Source: CAVQND01 sp964653485 (GTDB taxonomy: Bacteria > Verrucomicrobiota > Verrucomicrobiia > Limisphaerales > UBA8199). From it: 64,000 nt of DNA. The notes beneath the pieces were generated by a model that ran no database searches, was not told the origin of the DNA, and worked only from the letters and a program-made list of their open reading frames with translations. Shown here one piece after another: positions 53,452-61,918 of the stretch (position 1 is the first letter of the stretch; every line of letters starts with the position of its first letter). The translations under genes and the position numbers were made by a program. Where the stretch lies: assembly GCA_964653485.1 (NCBI GenBank), contig CAZZFF010000011.1, positions 13,813-77,812 of the forward strand. Reading direction: 5' to 3'.

Positions 53452-56400
53452 CTACTTGGCCAGGCGATAGAACGCCGGTTGCGCGCCGATGGGGAGTGTC
53501 ACCTGGAACGTCCCGTTGGTCGAGACGGGCGAGGGGTTTCCAGCGGGCGCGCCCCACGACGACCCGGCGCCGAGCCTGGACGTCGTTTGCACGCTGTACC
53601 CTGACGCGGACGCGGGCCACGAGAGCAGGATGTTCCCGCCCGATTCCACGATGGACAGGCTCGGCTGCGGCGCCGGCAACGTGTTCGGTCCGGCCGCATA
53701 ATCCTCGGCAACTTGCCAGGGTCCCATCGCCCCGTTATAGATGCGCAACTCGTCAATCGTCTGCACGCCGTTCGGGTCGCCCATCCAGGACGAGCGGCCC
53801 AGGTAGCTGTGAGTACTGTTGATCGCCGACATCGTCTCCGCTGTCGGGGTGGTTACGCGGAAGAGGACACCGTTGGTGTAGATGGCCAGATACTTGGCGG
53901 GATCGAAAACAAACACGAGGTGCCCGGTCCAGTTGACCAGCGGGGGCGCGGGACTGTCGTAGAGAGCGCCGCCGACTTCCAGGTTGACGCCGACGGGTGA
54001 GAGACCGGAGTTGGGCGCGCAGTCAATCGTGGTCCGCCCGCTGCCCGACGAGTCGGTGTCGCCGAAATCGAACAAACGGCCCCAGGTCGGCGTCGCGCCG
54101 ATCGCGACCCAGAACTCAAGGGTCACCGCGGTGTAATCGTCGATCAGGTGGGGCGGCAGCGCCGCATAGTTGTCATTGGTGACGCTGTTTCCACCATCGC
54201 CCCCTGGCAACACGAGATGCCCGGCGCCGTCCAGGCTCGCCGCGCCGAACACCGTTCCGTCCGCGCCGCTGATCGAGTCGACGAAGTTGGTCGAGCCGGC
54301 GGATTCATTGAAGCTGTAGCGGTGCATGAGCGTGAGAGGACTCTGGACCACGGTGACGTTCTGTGTGGCCGAAAGCCCGCCGTAGCTCGCGACGACTTCG
54401 GTCGCGCCTGCGCCAACGATCCGCAGCGTCAGGTTCCCGACGTAATCGAGGACGTTGGTGTCGGCCGGTTTCAGGGCGGGGTTGGCGATGGTCAAGTTGA
54501 CGCCTTTGGCGTTTTGGAAGTCCGCTGTCACCGTCGCCTGCAAGGGCTGCGCCTGGTCGGTATCCACGGGTGAAGGGATGGAAAGGTGCAGACCGGTAAG
54601 GGAGCCAAAGACGGTTATGTTATTCGACGGGCCGGCAGCGTAATCCGCCGCGACCTGGTTCGGCGCCATAACACCGTCGTAGAGGCGGAACTCATCGATG
54701 GTCTCCACGCCGTTCGGGTCGCCGTTCCAGGAGGACCTGCCCAGGTAACTGTGGGTGGTGTTGAGGGCGGACATCGCGGCCGGCACGCTGCTGTTCATAG
54801 CCATGAGGACACCGTTGGTGTAAATGGCCAAGTACTGGCCGGGATTAAAGACACACACCAAGTGTCCGGACCAGTTGGCGAGCGGAGGCAGGGGGGCATC
54901 CGTGTAGCCGGGGACTTCGAAGTTGAAGCCGACGGGCGAAAAACCGTCGTTTGGCGCGCAGTCAATCTGGTCTTGCCCACTGCCGTTCTCCGTGTCTCCG
55001 AAGTCAAACAGGCGCCCCCAGGTAGGAATCGCGCCGATGGCGACCCAGAATTCGAGGGTCACAGCGCCGTAATTGTCGACGAGGTGGGGAGGCAGTTCCG
55101 CATAGTTGTCATCCCCGCTATTCCCGCCGCCGCCCCCCGGCAACACCAGGTGTCCGGCGCCGTCGAGGCTCGCGCTGCCGAAGACCAAGCCATCGGCGCC
55201 GCCGACTGAGTCGACGAAGTTCGTCGAGCTGGCCGAGTCATTGAAACTGTAGCGATGCATCAGCACGAGAGAACTCTGGACCACCGACACGCTTTGTGTG
55301 GCCGAGAGCCCGCCGTAGGTGGCGACCACTTCCGTCGTGCCCGGACCAACGATGTTCAGCAGCAGATTCCCCGCGAACTGGAGAACGTTCGTTTTGGCCG
55401 GTTGGAGTGAAGGGTTGGCGAACATCAGGTTGACGCCTTTGGCGTTTTGGAAATCTCCCGTAAGGGTGGCCTGCACGGAAGTTTCCGTGACATACAGCGG
55501 CGAGGGCAGGGCGAAGTGAATCGCCTTCAGGGCGCCGAGCGCGGTAACAGTGTTGGATGGTCCCGCGGCGGCATTCAGGGCGACCTGGTAGGCGGAGAGG
55601 GCGCCGTTGTAGATGCGCAACTCGTCGATTGTCTGGACGCCGTTCGGATCGCTCATCCAGGAAGACCGGCCCAAGTAACTGTGCGTGGAGTTGATCAGCG
55701 ACATGCCGCCTGTCACTCCGGTGGTTATATGCATCAGGACACCGTTGGTGTAAATCGCCAGGTATTGACCGGGATTGAACACACACACCAAATGGCCGGT
55801 CCATTTGGCCAAGGGAGGAGCCGGGCTGGCATAGAAAGAGGGGCCGACCTCGAAATTGATGCCGACGGGCGAGAAGCCGTCGTTCGGCGCGCAGTCAAGC
55901 GTGGTTTGCCCGGAGCCGGACGAGTCGGTGTCGCCGAAGTCGAAGAGCCGGCCCCAGGTGGGCGTGGCGCCGATGGCGACCCAAAACTCGAGAGTTACCC
56001 CGTTAAAATCGTCAACCAAGTGGGGCGGCAGCGCCGCATAGTTGTCATTCGTGCTATTGCCCCCGCCCCCGCCGGGCAACACGAGATGTCCGTCGCCGTC
56101 GAGGCTCGCGGCGCCGAATACGGTGCCGTCGGCGCCGCCGACCGAGTCGGCGAACGTCGTCGAGCCTACCGGTTCATTGAAGCTGTAGCGGTGCGCCGGG
56201 AGCAAGGCAACCACCGTCACGGTTTGCGTGGCCGAAAGGCCGCCATAAGAGGCAACCAGCGTGGCGGTGCCCGGCATTATGGCGTTGAGTTGAAGGTTGG
56301 CGCCGACCGCCAGCACCTCGGTGTCGCTCGATTGCAACACCGGATTCACGGATTGCAGGTTGACGGCCTGGATGTGTTGGTAATTCCCCGTGACCACCGC

Positions 56401-57225
56401 TTGCAGCGTCTGGCCCGCATAGACTTGCGACGGCACCACGAGGTTGATGTTTGTGAGCGAGACGGCATTGGTAATGATGGTGGAGGGTCCGGCGGCGGCA
56501 TCGAGGGCGACCTGGAAGGGGGAGAGCGCGCCGGCATAGACGCGAAACTCGCTCAACGTGGCGTTGAGATACGGATCGCCCACCCAGAGCGACTGGCCGA
56601 TGTAGCTGTAAGCGTTGGTGAAGTCGGAAAAGGGGATTGTGATGTTGGTGGAGGATGCCTCGAGAGACCCGTTCACGTAGATGGCCATGATAGGCACTTG
56701 CGGGTCATACACGGCCGCCAGATACACTGTGCCCTCGTTGTCCAGGGCAGGCGTGAAGGAAAGCCCTTGATCGTTCAAGGTGCCCGGATCGGTGTTGAAG
56801 GCCTCGAACATGCAGGCCCCGGAGTCGTTGTGGGCGACGAGATCGATGCCGTACGCCCCGTTTCCAGTGCCTATATCAGTATCGCCGAACGAAAACAGAG
56901 TGGCCCACGGCGCGTTGGTGCCAAAGCTGCCCCACGCTTCGATCGTCAGGTTGGTGTAACCCGTGATCACATTCGCGCCCAGGTCCACATAGCCGTCCAA
57001 TCCAGGCAGATTGAGATTGCCGTTGCCGTCGAAGGCGCCCGTCCCCATCAATGTGCCGTTGGCCGCGCCGACCGAATCCCGGACGGTCGTCGCTCCCGGC
57101 GTCTCGTTGAACGTGTATCGGTGCGTGAGCACCTGGGCAAAGCCCGGCGTGGCGACGGCCCCCAGCAACAGGACTCCGATGCAGAGTAAGTTGATGGGAT
57201 GACTGCCAATCTTGAGTCGTTTCAT
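53452..57225 (-). CDS. Exported surface protein with four LamG-type domains
   Basis: A 1257-residue protein with a signal peptide (INLLCIGVLLLGAVATPGFAQ). Four concanavalin/LamG-type domains follow, each starting HRYSFNE or similar (about 34, 345, 657 and 968) and containing LEFWVAIGATPTWGRLFDFGDTD. Ig-like linkers with YGGLSATQSVSVV separate them. The first LamG is divergent; the other three are nearly identical. The C-terminal 70 residues (LSWPASASGYSVQTTSRLG, ending FYRLAK) form a common C-terminal module of this phylum. It is probably a cell-surface glycan-binding protein. An element shared with the pseudopilin gene lies about 110 bp upstream. Confidence 0.85.
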   Translation of the reverse strand: MKRLKIGSHPINLLCIGVLLLGAVATPGFAQVLTHRYTFNETPGATTVRDSVGAANGTLMGTGAFDGNGNLNLPGLDGYVDLGANVITGYTNLTIEAWGSFGTNAPWATLFSFGDTDIGTGNGAYGIDLVAHNDSGACMFEAFNTDPGTLNDQGLSFTPALDNEGTVYLAAVYDPQVPIMAIYVNGSLEASSTNITIPFSDFTNAYSYIGQSLWVGDPYLNATLSEFRVYAGALSPFQVALDAAAGPSTIITNAVSLTNINLVVPSQVYAGQTLQAVVTGNYQHIQAVNLQSVNPVLQSSDTEVLAVGANLQLNAIMPGTATLVASYGGLSATQTVTVVALLPAHRYSFNEPVGSTTFADSVGGADGTVFGAASLDGDGHLVLPGGGGGNSTNDNYAALPPHLVDDFNGVTLEFWVAIGATPTWGRLFDFGDTDSSGSGQTTLDCAPNDGFSPVGINFEVGPSFYASPAPPLAKWTGHLVCVFNPGQYLAIYTNGVLMHITTGVTGGMSLINSTHSYLGRSSWMSDPNGVQTIDELRIYNGALSAYQVALNAAAGPSNTVTALGALKAIHFALPSPLYVTETSVQATLTGDFQNAKGVNLMFANPSLQPAKTNVLQFAGNLLLNIVGPGTTEVVATYGGLSATQSVSVVQSSLVLMHRYSFNDSASSTNFVDSVGGADGLVFGSASLDGAGHLVLPGGGGGNSGDDNYAELPPHLVDNYGAVTLEFWVAIGAIPTWGRLFDFGDTENGSGQDQIDCAPNDGFSPVGFNFEVPGYTDAPLPPLANWSGHLVCVFNPGQYLAIYTNGVLMAMNSSVPAAMSALNTTHSYLGRSSWNGDPNGVETIDEFRLYDGVMAPNQVAADYAAGPSNNITVFGSLTGLHLSIPSPVDTDQAQPLQATVTADFQNAKGVNLTIANPALKPADTNVLDYVGNLTLRIVGAGATEVVASYGGLSATQNVTVVQSPLTLMHRYSFNESAGSTNFVDSISGADGTVFGAASLDGAGHLVLPGGDGGNSVTNDNYAALPPHLIDDYTAVTLEFWVAIGATPTWGRLFDFGDTDSSGSGRTTIDCAPNSGLSPVGVNLEVGGALYDSPAPPLVNWTGHLVFVFDPAKYLAIYTNGVLFRVTTPTAETMSAINSTHSYLGRSSWMGDPNGVQTIDELRIYNGAMGPWQVAEDYAAGPNTLPAPQPSLSIVESGGNILLSWPASASGYSVQTTSRLGAGSSWGAPAGNPSPVSTNGTFQVTLPIGAQPAFYRLAK
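54190..57120 (-). repeat. Tandem about 0.93-kb repeats in the LamG gene
   Basis: The HRYSFN-coding segment recurs at about 54303, 55240 and 56171, giving a period of about 935 bp (about 311 codons). The copies are visibly similar at the DNA level across LamG and Ig-like linker. A fourth, more diverged LamG lies at the 5' end of the gene. Recombination or slippage could change the copy number. Confidence 0.65.
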
Positions 57226-57260
57226 AGTGGTCTTTCTTGGTTCTTTTGTTTGCGTCCGTC

Positions 57261-57277
57261 TTGAGCGAAGCGCTCAA
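57261..57277 (-). promoter_or_regulatory. Leader hairpin before the LamG protein gene
   Basis: TTGAGCG and CGCTCAA are perfect 7-bp arms around a 3-nt loop. The hairpin lies about 35 bp upstream of the LamG gene ATG, in its probable 5' leader, and includes the stop of a 23-codon leader frame. It could affect translation. Confidence 0.4.
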
Positions 57278-57345
57278 TCCGCTTCACCGGTTCCTGGATC
57301 GTGCTGCATCGCGCCGATCTTGAGTTCTTTTGGCCGACGGTCCAT
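57274..57345 (-). CDS. Possible leader peptide
   Basis: A frame of 23 codons beginning ATG GAC CGT (MDRRPKELKIGAMQ...) inside the conserved 38-bp element and ending in the hairpin stem. In copy A the equivalent ATG begins a similar peptide (MDRWRNAPTIGAAQ) that runs in frame into the pseudopilin. No ribosome-binding site is visible, so this is speculative. Confidence 0.2.
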   Translation of the reverse strand: MDRRPKELKIGAMQHDPGTGEAD

Positions 57346-57370
57346 GAGTTTTTGCCGCCGCAGTTTTGAG
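57333..57370 (-). promoter_or_regulatory. 38-bp conserved element, copy B
   Basis: Matches 49892-49929 at 33 of 38 positions. It lies in the 387-nt divergent gap between the LamG gene (ATG 57225) and the GH127-SGNH gene (ATG 57613), 108 bp before the former. Similarity extends weakly for another 22 bp toward the LamG gene (13 of 22 identical). The rest of the gap shows no gene. Confidence 0.6.
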
Positions 57371-57612
57371 ATCCGTTTTCACCGGCGCCAGTCCCGGCTC
57401 GGCCTCGGGTGCGGGACAAACTCCTGCGGCGCAGAATCGCTTCGCATCGAAGACCGGGAAAACTCAAACATCCGCTTGACCCGTCGGGGTCTTTTCCAAA
57501 TCCTTGAAGCATGGCGCATCATTCAAGCTCTCCGTTTTCCACGTCAACCGTCCGGTGCCGAAACGCGCTTACCGCGAGGGCGCTCGAGTAACGGACTGAG
57601 GCCAGCCACCGA

Positions 57613-60327
57613 ATGAACACCCTATTCCCGCAGTTGGCGCTGATCGCCTTCACAACGGCCGCGGCATTGGCGGCGTCCTCGGCCGGCTCGTCGGCGACGC
57701 CCGCCCCCGCGGTCCACATCAACTCTGCGCGGCCCTTCGAGCCGCCGACACGCGCCGCCTTCCTGCCGTTGCCTCCCGGGGCGATCGAGCCGGCAGGCTG
57801 GTTGCGGGACTGGTGCCTGGCCGCGCGGGACGGCTTCACCGGCCACATGGATGACTATGACGACGAGTTCAAGCGGGCCTGGGCTTCCGACCACAGGATG
57901 AGAGGGGATGGGCTGCTTTGGTACAAGGGGGCGTGGCCTTATGAAGGCGGCGGTTACTGGTTTGACGGCCTGGCCCGCCTGGGCTTCGCCCTGCACGACC
58001 CGGCGCTGATCGAGCAGGCGCAAAGACGGCTCAACGCGGTGGCCGATCACATGAATACCAATAGCCTCCTCTTTCTTTGGTGGCTGGACCGGAACGACGC
58101 CGGAGACCGGAAGGCGGCGACCGGAGCTTTGGGAGGCTGGCCGCTCTGGGCCTGCGGCCTGCTCGGGCGCGCCATGACCGGGTTCTATGCCGGCTCTGGC
58201 GACAAGCACGTGCTGGACGCGCTCGAAACGGCCTACGCCACCGACCCGGACTGCCTGCGGTCGATTCCCGGGAACCTGTCGAATCTGTGGCCGGCGTTCG
58301 ACACTTACTGTTGGACAGGCAACCGGGGCATCGCGGCGGCGTTGGACGCCATGTTCCTGAAGGAAGGGCAGCTTCTGCCGGCGTTGAACCGCTATCGGCG
58401 GGCGCCGGACCTCAAGCCAGGCGCCGCCGTGGACAACGCCCACGTGGTCGAGTTTATCGAAAGCGCGACGCCCTGGCTCGTGGCCTACCTGTGGACCGGG
58501 GACTGGCGCTACGTCGAAGCGGCCGTCGGCTGGCACGACCTGCTGGAGCGCGTTGCCATGCAACCCTACGGCGTGCCGGTCGCCGACGAGTGGTATGGCC
58601 CGACAGGCGCCTTTCGCGGGAGTGAGACCTGCGACGTGGCGGGATATGTTTGGAGCCAGGTCTGCCTGCTCCAGGTGACCGGGGAGGGCAGGATGGCCGA
58701 CCGGCTGGAGCGGGCGTTCTTCAATGCGGGGCCGGCCACGGTCTCTCGTGATTTCAAGACCCACGTCTATTTCCAAAGTCCCAACCGGCTCGCCGACCTT
58801 TCGCCGGACTTTCCCCATGGACCCAGGGCCGGTGGCGGCTCCTACCGTCCCAAACACTCCCCGCTCTGCTGCACCGCCGCGCTCAACCGCATCGTGCCGT
58901 GGTTCGTCACACATATGTTTATGGCGACCTATGACAACGGCCTGGCGGCGGTTTGTTACGGTCCCTGCCGAGTGACGGCGCTGGTGGGGGACCGGGTGCC
59001 GGTCGTGGTGACCTGCCAGACCGATTATCCGTTCAACGACGCCGTTGAGCTTTTCGTGCAACCGGAGCGCGAGACAGCCTTCCCGCTCGACCTTCACATA
59101 CCCGCTTGGTGCATGGCTCCCACCCTGAGCGTGAACGGCGACACGGTTGTGGTCGAGCGGAATGCCAGGGGATTCGCCCGCCTCAGCCGAAGCTGGAAAT
59201 CAGGCGATACCGTCCGGCTGCGGCTCCCCATGACCCCAAGCGTGCATCGAGGACGCGATGCCGCGTCCGGCCCGCCCTACGACGGGGTGCATCGAGCGAC
59301 GCAAGTGACGATCCCGGAGGAGGCCAGCACCCGGGGTGTTCCATACGCCTCGGTCTCGTACGGCCCACTGCTCTTCGCGCTGCCCATCCCGGATACCACG
59401 GATGCCAACACGCCGGACCCGTCCGCCCGGTGGCGATTCGCCATGGATGTTCAGAATCCAGGCTTCGCGGTCGAACGCGCGGCGATGCCTGCCCGATGGG
59501 ACTGGCCACTGGACGCGCCGCTCAAGCTGCGAGCCAACGCGGTCGAAGTCGCCTGGAACCCCGACCCGAAAGCCCCCAGGCTGCCGCTCCTGCCCGAGAC
59601 CCGCTCGAAGCCGGCGGAGCCGATTATGCTCATTCCGTATGGCTGCACGAAATTCCGGGTCTCGATGTTTCCGGTCACCGCCGAGCCGGAGGTCAAGCCC
59701 TCGGCCATCCGGAGCATTCTTTTTCTGGGCAACAGCATCACGCTTCACGGGCCGAAAGCGGATATCGGCTGGACCGGGAACTGGGGCATGGCGGCCAGCG
59801 CCGAGGACAAGGACTACGTCCATCTCGTCGCCAGCGCCCTCGCCCGGCAGGCCGGCGCCACGCCGAGGGTCATGGTTAGGAACATCGCGGATTTTGAACG
59901 GAACTATGCGACGTTCGACGTTGACGGGCAACTGAAAGACGCGCTCGTTTTCGACCCCGATTTGGTCATTCTGGCCATAGGCGAGAACGTGCCCGCGCTG
60001 GCGTCCGCGGAGGCCGGGGCCAGGTTCAAGGCCGGCGTGATGGACATCCTGAGGTGCGCCCTGGCGAAACGCCACCCGCTCGTGGTGGTGCGCAGTTGTT
60101 TCTGGGCGGATGCCGCCAAAGACCGGGCTCTCCGTGAGGCCTGTGAGGAGGCTGGAGGCGTGTTTGTCGACGCCGGCCCGCTCGGCAAGGACCCCGCTAA
60201 CGCGGCGCGCTCGGAACGATCGTTCACGCACGATGGCGTCGCCGGCCATCCCGGCGACCGGGGGATGAAAGCCCTGGCCGACGCCATCGTTCAAGCCGTC
60301 CTCAAGCGCGACGCCGCCCGCCGCTAA
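57613..60327 (+). CDS. GH127-like arabinofuranosidase fused to an SGNH hydrolase
   Basis: The 904-residue protein has a signal peptide (LIAFTTAAALAASSAGSSA). Residues about 40-690 are a GH127/DUF1680 alpha-barrel and beta-domains; the zinc/nucleophile residues E338, C340 (SETCDVAG) and C419-C420 (HSPLCCTAAL) are kept. Residues about 697-904 are an SGNH/GDSL-type hydrolase: block I SILFLGNSITLHG with S708, a later VVVVRSCFW segment and a C-terminal D874-x4-H879 pair (HDGVAGHPGD). The first part would cut beta-L-arabinofuranosides, and the second would remove an ester such as acetyl or feruloyl from the same substrate. The gene diverges from the LamG gene, with copy B of the conserved element between. 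Confidence 0.85.
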   Translation: MNTLFPQLALIAFTTAAALAASSAGSSATPAPAVHINSARPFEPPTRAAFLPLPPGAIEPAGWLRDWCLAARDGFTGHMDDYDDEFKRAWASDHRMRGDGLLWYKGAWPYEGGGYWFDGLARLGFALHDPALIEQAQRRLNAVADHMNTNSLLFLWWLDRNDAGDRKAATGALGGWPLWACGLLGRAMTGFYAGSGDKHVLDALETAYATDPDCLRSIPGNLSNLWPAFDTYCWTGNRGIAAALDAMFLKEGQLLPALNRYRRAPDLKPGAAVDNAHVVEFIESATPWLVAYLWTGDWRYVEAAVGWHDLLERVAMQPYGVPVADEWYGPTGAFRGSETCDVAGYVWSQVCLLQVTGEGRMADRLERAFFNAGPATVSRDFKTHVYFQSPNRLADLSPDFPHGPRAGGGSYRPKHSPLCCTAALNRIVPWFVTHMFMATYDNGLAAVCYGPCRVTALVGDRVPVVVTCQTDYPFNDAVELFVQPERETAFPLDLHIPAWCMAPTLSVNGDTVVVERNARGFARLSRSWKSGDTVRLRLPMTPSVHRGRDAASGPPYDGVHRATQVTIPEEASTRGVPYASVSYGPLLFALPIPDTTDANTPDPSARWRFAMDVQNPGFAVERAAMPARWDWPLDAPLKLRANAVEVAWNPDPKAPRLPLLPETRSKPAEPIMLIPYGCTKFRVSMFPVTAEPEVKPSAIRSILFLGNSITLHGPKADIGWTGNWGMAASAEDKDYVHLVASALARQAGATPRVMVRNIADFERNYATFDVDGQLKDALVFDPDLVILAIGENVPALASAEAGARFKAGVMDILRCALAKRHPLVVVRSCFWADAAKDRALREACEEAGGVFVDAGPLGKDPANAARSERSFTHDGVAGHPGDRGMKALADAIVQAVLKRDAARR

Positions 60328-60360
60328 GGCGTCGTGAAAAAGCCCACGAGTGTGGTAAAG

Positions 60361-60768
60361 CTACCACTCGAGCACGCGGTAAAATCGGGTCGCCCCCGGT
60401 GCGGTCAGATCAGTCAGAACCTGGGTTCGGCCATTGCCGGCGATCAAAGGGAGAGCGCGCCACGCGCTGTCGCTGAGCGTGGCCTTGAATTCCAACGCAT
60501 ATACCCTCCCGCTGCGCGTGGCAGCCGAAACGGAGAAAACTCCGTTGCTCAGGCAGGGGTTGGCAAGCGGCACGTTCAGGACAGGCGGTCCCTCTCCGAC
60601 CAAGGCCAGGCTGTGGTCCCAGCCTCCCACGACCGCGCGCACAATATGCAAATCCGGGGGAACGTCTGCTTGGCCGGAGTCGCTGAACCCCCCACGCCAC
60701 AACCGTCCCATCCGACCGCATTCCCAGGCTGTGAAATGACCCCCACGCGACGGCCACCACGTTGGTTT
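60361..60768 (-). pseudogene. RCC1-repeat protein, 3' remnant with frameshift
   Basis: Two adjoining frames together read as an RCC1-type sequence: VVAVAWGSFHSLGMRSDGTVVAWG in one, then DSGQADVPPDLHIVRAVVGGWDHSLALVGEG in another. They join at a run of six G (60688-60693); removing one G restores the exact RCC1 spacing. The frame then ends in a C-terminal module (ATRFYRVLEW) common in exported proteins of this phylum. The 5' part of the gene is missing. The single-base change could be real decay or a homopolymer error. Confidence 0.7.
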
Positions 60769-60824
60769 AGCGCATATGACCCAGCAAGTTTTGTCTCGCA
60801 AAGATCACTCGGACGGCGCCGCGC

Positions 60825-61036
60825 CTACTCCTTCTCGAAACCCTAGCTGCTGGATTTCAGTGTCCGGCAGTTCTCCGTGACAGTCCGAACGACGTGCTCA
60901 GGCACGCCGCTCGGCTTCTCAGCACCCATCTCCAACGCGACCGTAACTTTTGAACCTACCAGATCTGCTAGGTGCGCGGTTGCTTCGTCCGCAATCCTCT
61001 CGGCGCCTCGGCCGACACGTGCCTGGGAATCGCTCC
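60825..61036 (-). pseudogene. DUF499/COG1483 AAA-ATPase, C-terminal remnant
   Basis: A frame reading RSDSQARVGRGAERIADEAT, HLADLVGSKVTVALEMGAEKP and VPEHVVRTVTENCRTLK matches the conserved last 60 residues of the DUF499 predicted ATPases (COG1483). A TAG at 60843-60845 interrupts the final residues; after it the usual GFEKE ending and true stop follow. Everything upstream of this tail is deleted, and it is joined directly to the start of a DUF1156 gene. These two gene families are usual neighbours in defence islands. Confidence 0.7.
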
Positions 61037-61294
61037 GGGGCAGCCGGCGCCGCCGCTATCTCTCCCCCAGTCCTTCCACCCGGTGGGGAACAGGTTGGGT
61101 TCGCAGGGGGGGGGGGCGTCCACCATCTGCGCTAAAACTATTGCTCTTGCGGTTGCCAGCGGACGCCGCGCCCGCCACCACAGGTGCAGGGTAGAAGGAT
61201 ACCCGTGCCGAATGGACTTCTCCCGCGCCGAAGCAGTATTGATCGCTTCCAGCGGCAACACCACTTCGAGGAGCCTCTCGGGAGGTAAGCTCAT
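61036..61294 (-). pseudogene. DUF1156 (COG1743) DNA methylase, N-terminal remnant
   Basis: The ATG at 61294 overlaps the stop of the DUF3226 gene. The first 70 codons are a clear DUF1156 N-terminus: RLLEVVLPLEAINTASAREK, SIRHGYPSTLHLWW and RRPLATARAIVLAQMVD, with one extra Arg in LHLWWRARRP. After NLFPT the similarity ends, and the sequence passes into the DUF499 tail. The methylase, usually about 900-1000 residues, is thus lost. A run of ten G on the plus strand near 61106 lies close to the break. Confidence 0.75.
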
Positions 61295-61917
61295 GGGAAG
61301 TAGAGGCTCTTCAACCACGTCACCAGGACATCCACTTGCTTCACGTTGGGGTCAAGGAATTTGGCCGTGATGGCTGTGCCGAGCGGCTTGCCAGGTTCCT
61401 CCTGCCAGGCCAGCCAGGTGTGGATGACGGCCTTCGGCGCGGCCAATTTGCTGAAACGCCGTTCTTTTTCTGGAATCGCGGCCACGCTCGCCTTGACGTG
61501 TTCGAAAAGCTGGCTGCCGGTGGGAACCAGAAACCGCAGAAAATCCTCGAGAATGCCACGGCTCTGGTTGTCCGGCATCAGCCAAGCCCCAAAGCGGGGC
61601 AGCAGCGTGTTCGCTGGGGGCTGTAAAACTGTTCCGTTTGCGATCGGTTGGTCCGGTACACCAGCGTAGCCCGCGTGTTTGAGACGATGTTTGAGTGAAT
61701 CCCACCGGCCCACAAGATCCGTGTCCGCGTCCAGCACCACCCCAAGTGCTTCAATTTCACTCTCCTTCAACCGGACCGGGAAATTCTCCAGCAGTTGCTC
61801 AACACTGCCCTGCGGTTTGATTTCGTCCAACTTCCCCACAGCTCGCTGCCCGCAAATGTGCTTCAGCACATGTTCGTCATCTGAGCCCTCCACCAAGAGA
61901 ATTCTCTTCGCGGCCAT
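61291..61917 (-). CDS. DUF3226 TOPRIM-like protein
   Basis: The ATG at 61917 lies 1 nt after the stop of the AAA ATPase gene and gives 208 residues. It opens with KRILLVEGSDDEHVLKHIC, the acidic E-x-DD pattern of DUF3226 proteins, then LGVVLDADTDLVGRWDSL with a second acidic group, and GAWLMPDNQSRGILEDFL with a third. These positions fit the metal-binding Glu and Asp residues of a TOPRIM fold, so nuclease activity is possible. Paired with an AAA15-type ATPase it resembles the AriA/AriB (PARIS) and OLD/Gabija layouts. It overlaps the DUF1156 start by 4 nt, so all these genes once formed one operon. Confidence 0.8.
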   Translation of the reverse strand: MAAKRILLVEGSDDEHVLKHICGQRAVGKLDEIKPQGSVEQLLENFPVRLKESEIEALGVVLDADTDLVGRWDSLKHRLKHAGYAGVPDQPIANGTVLQPPANTLLPRFGAWLMPDNQSRGILEDFLRFLVPTGSQLFEHVKASVAAIPEKERRFSKLAAPKAVIHTWLAWQEEPGKPLGTAITAKFLDPNVKQVDVLVTWLKSLYFP

Positions 61918-61918
61918 A

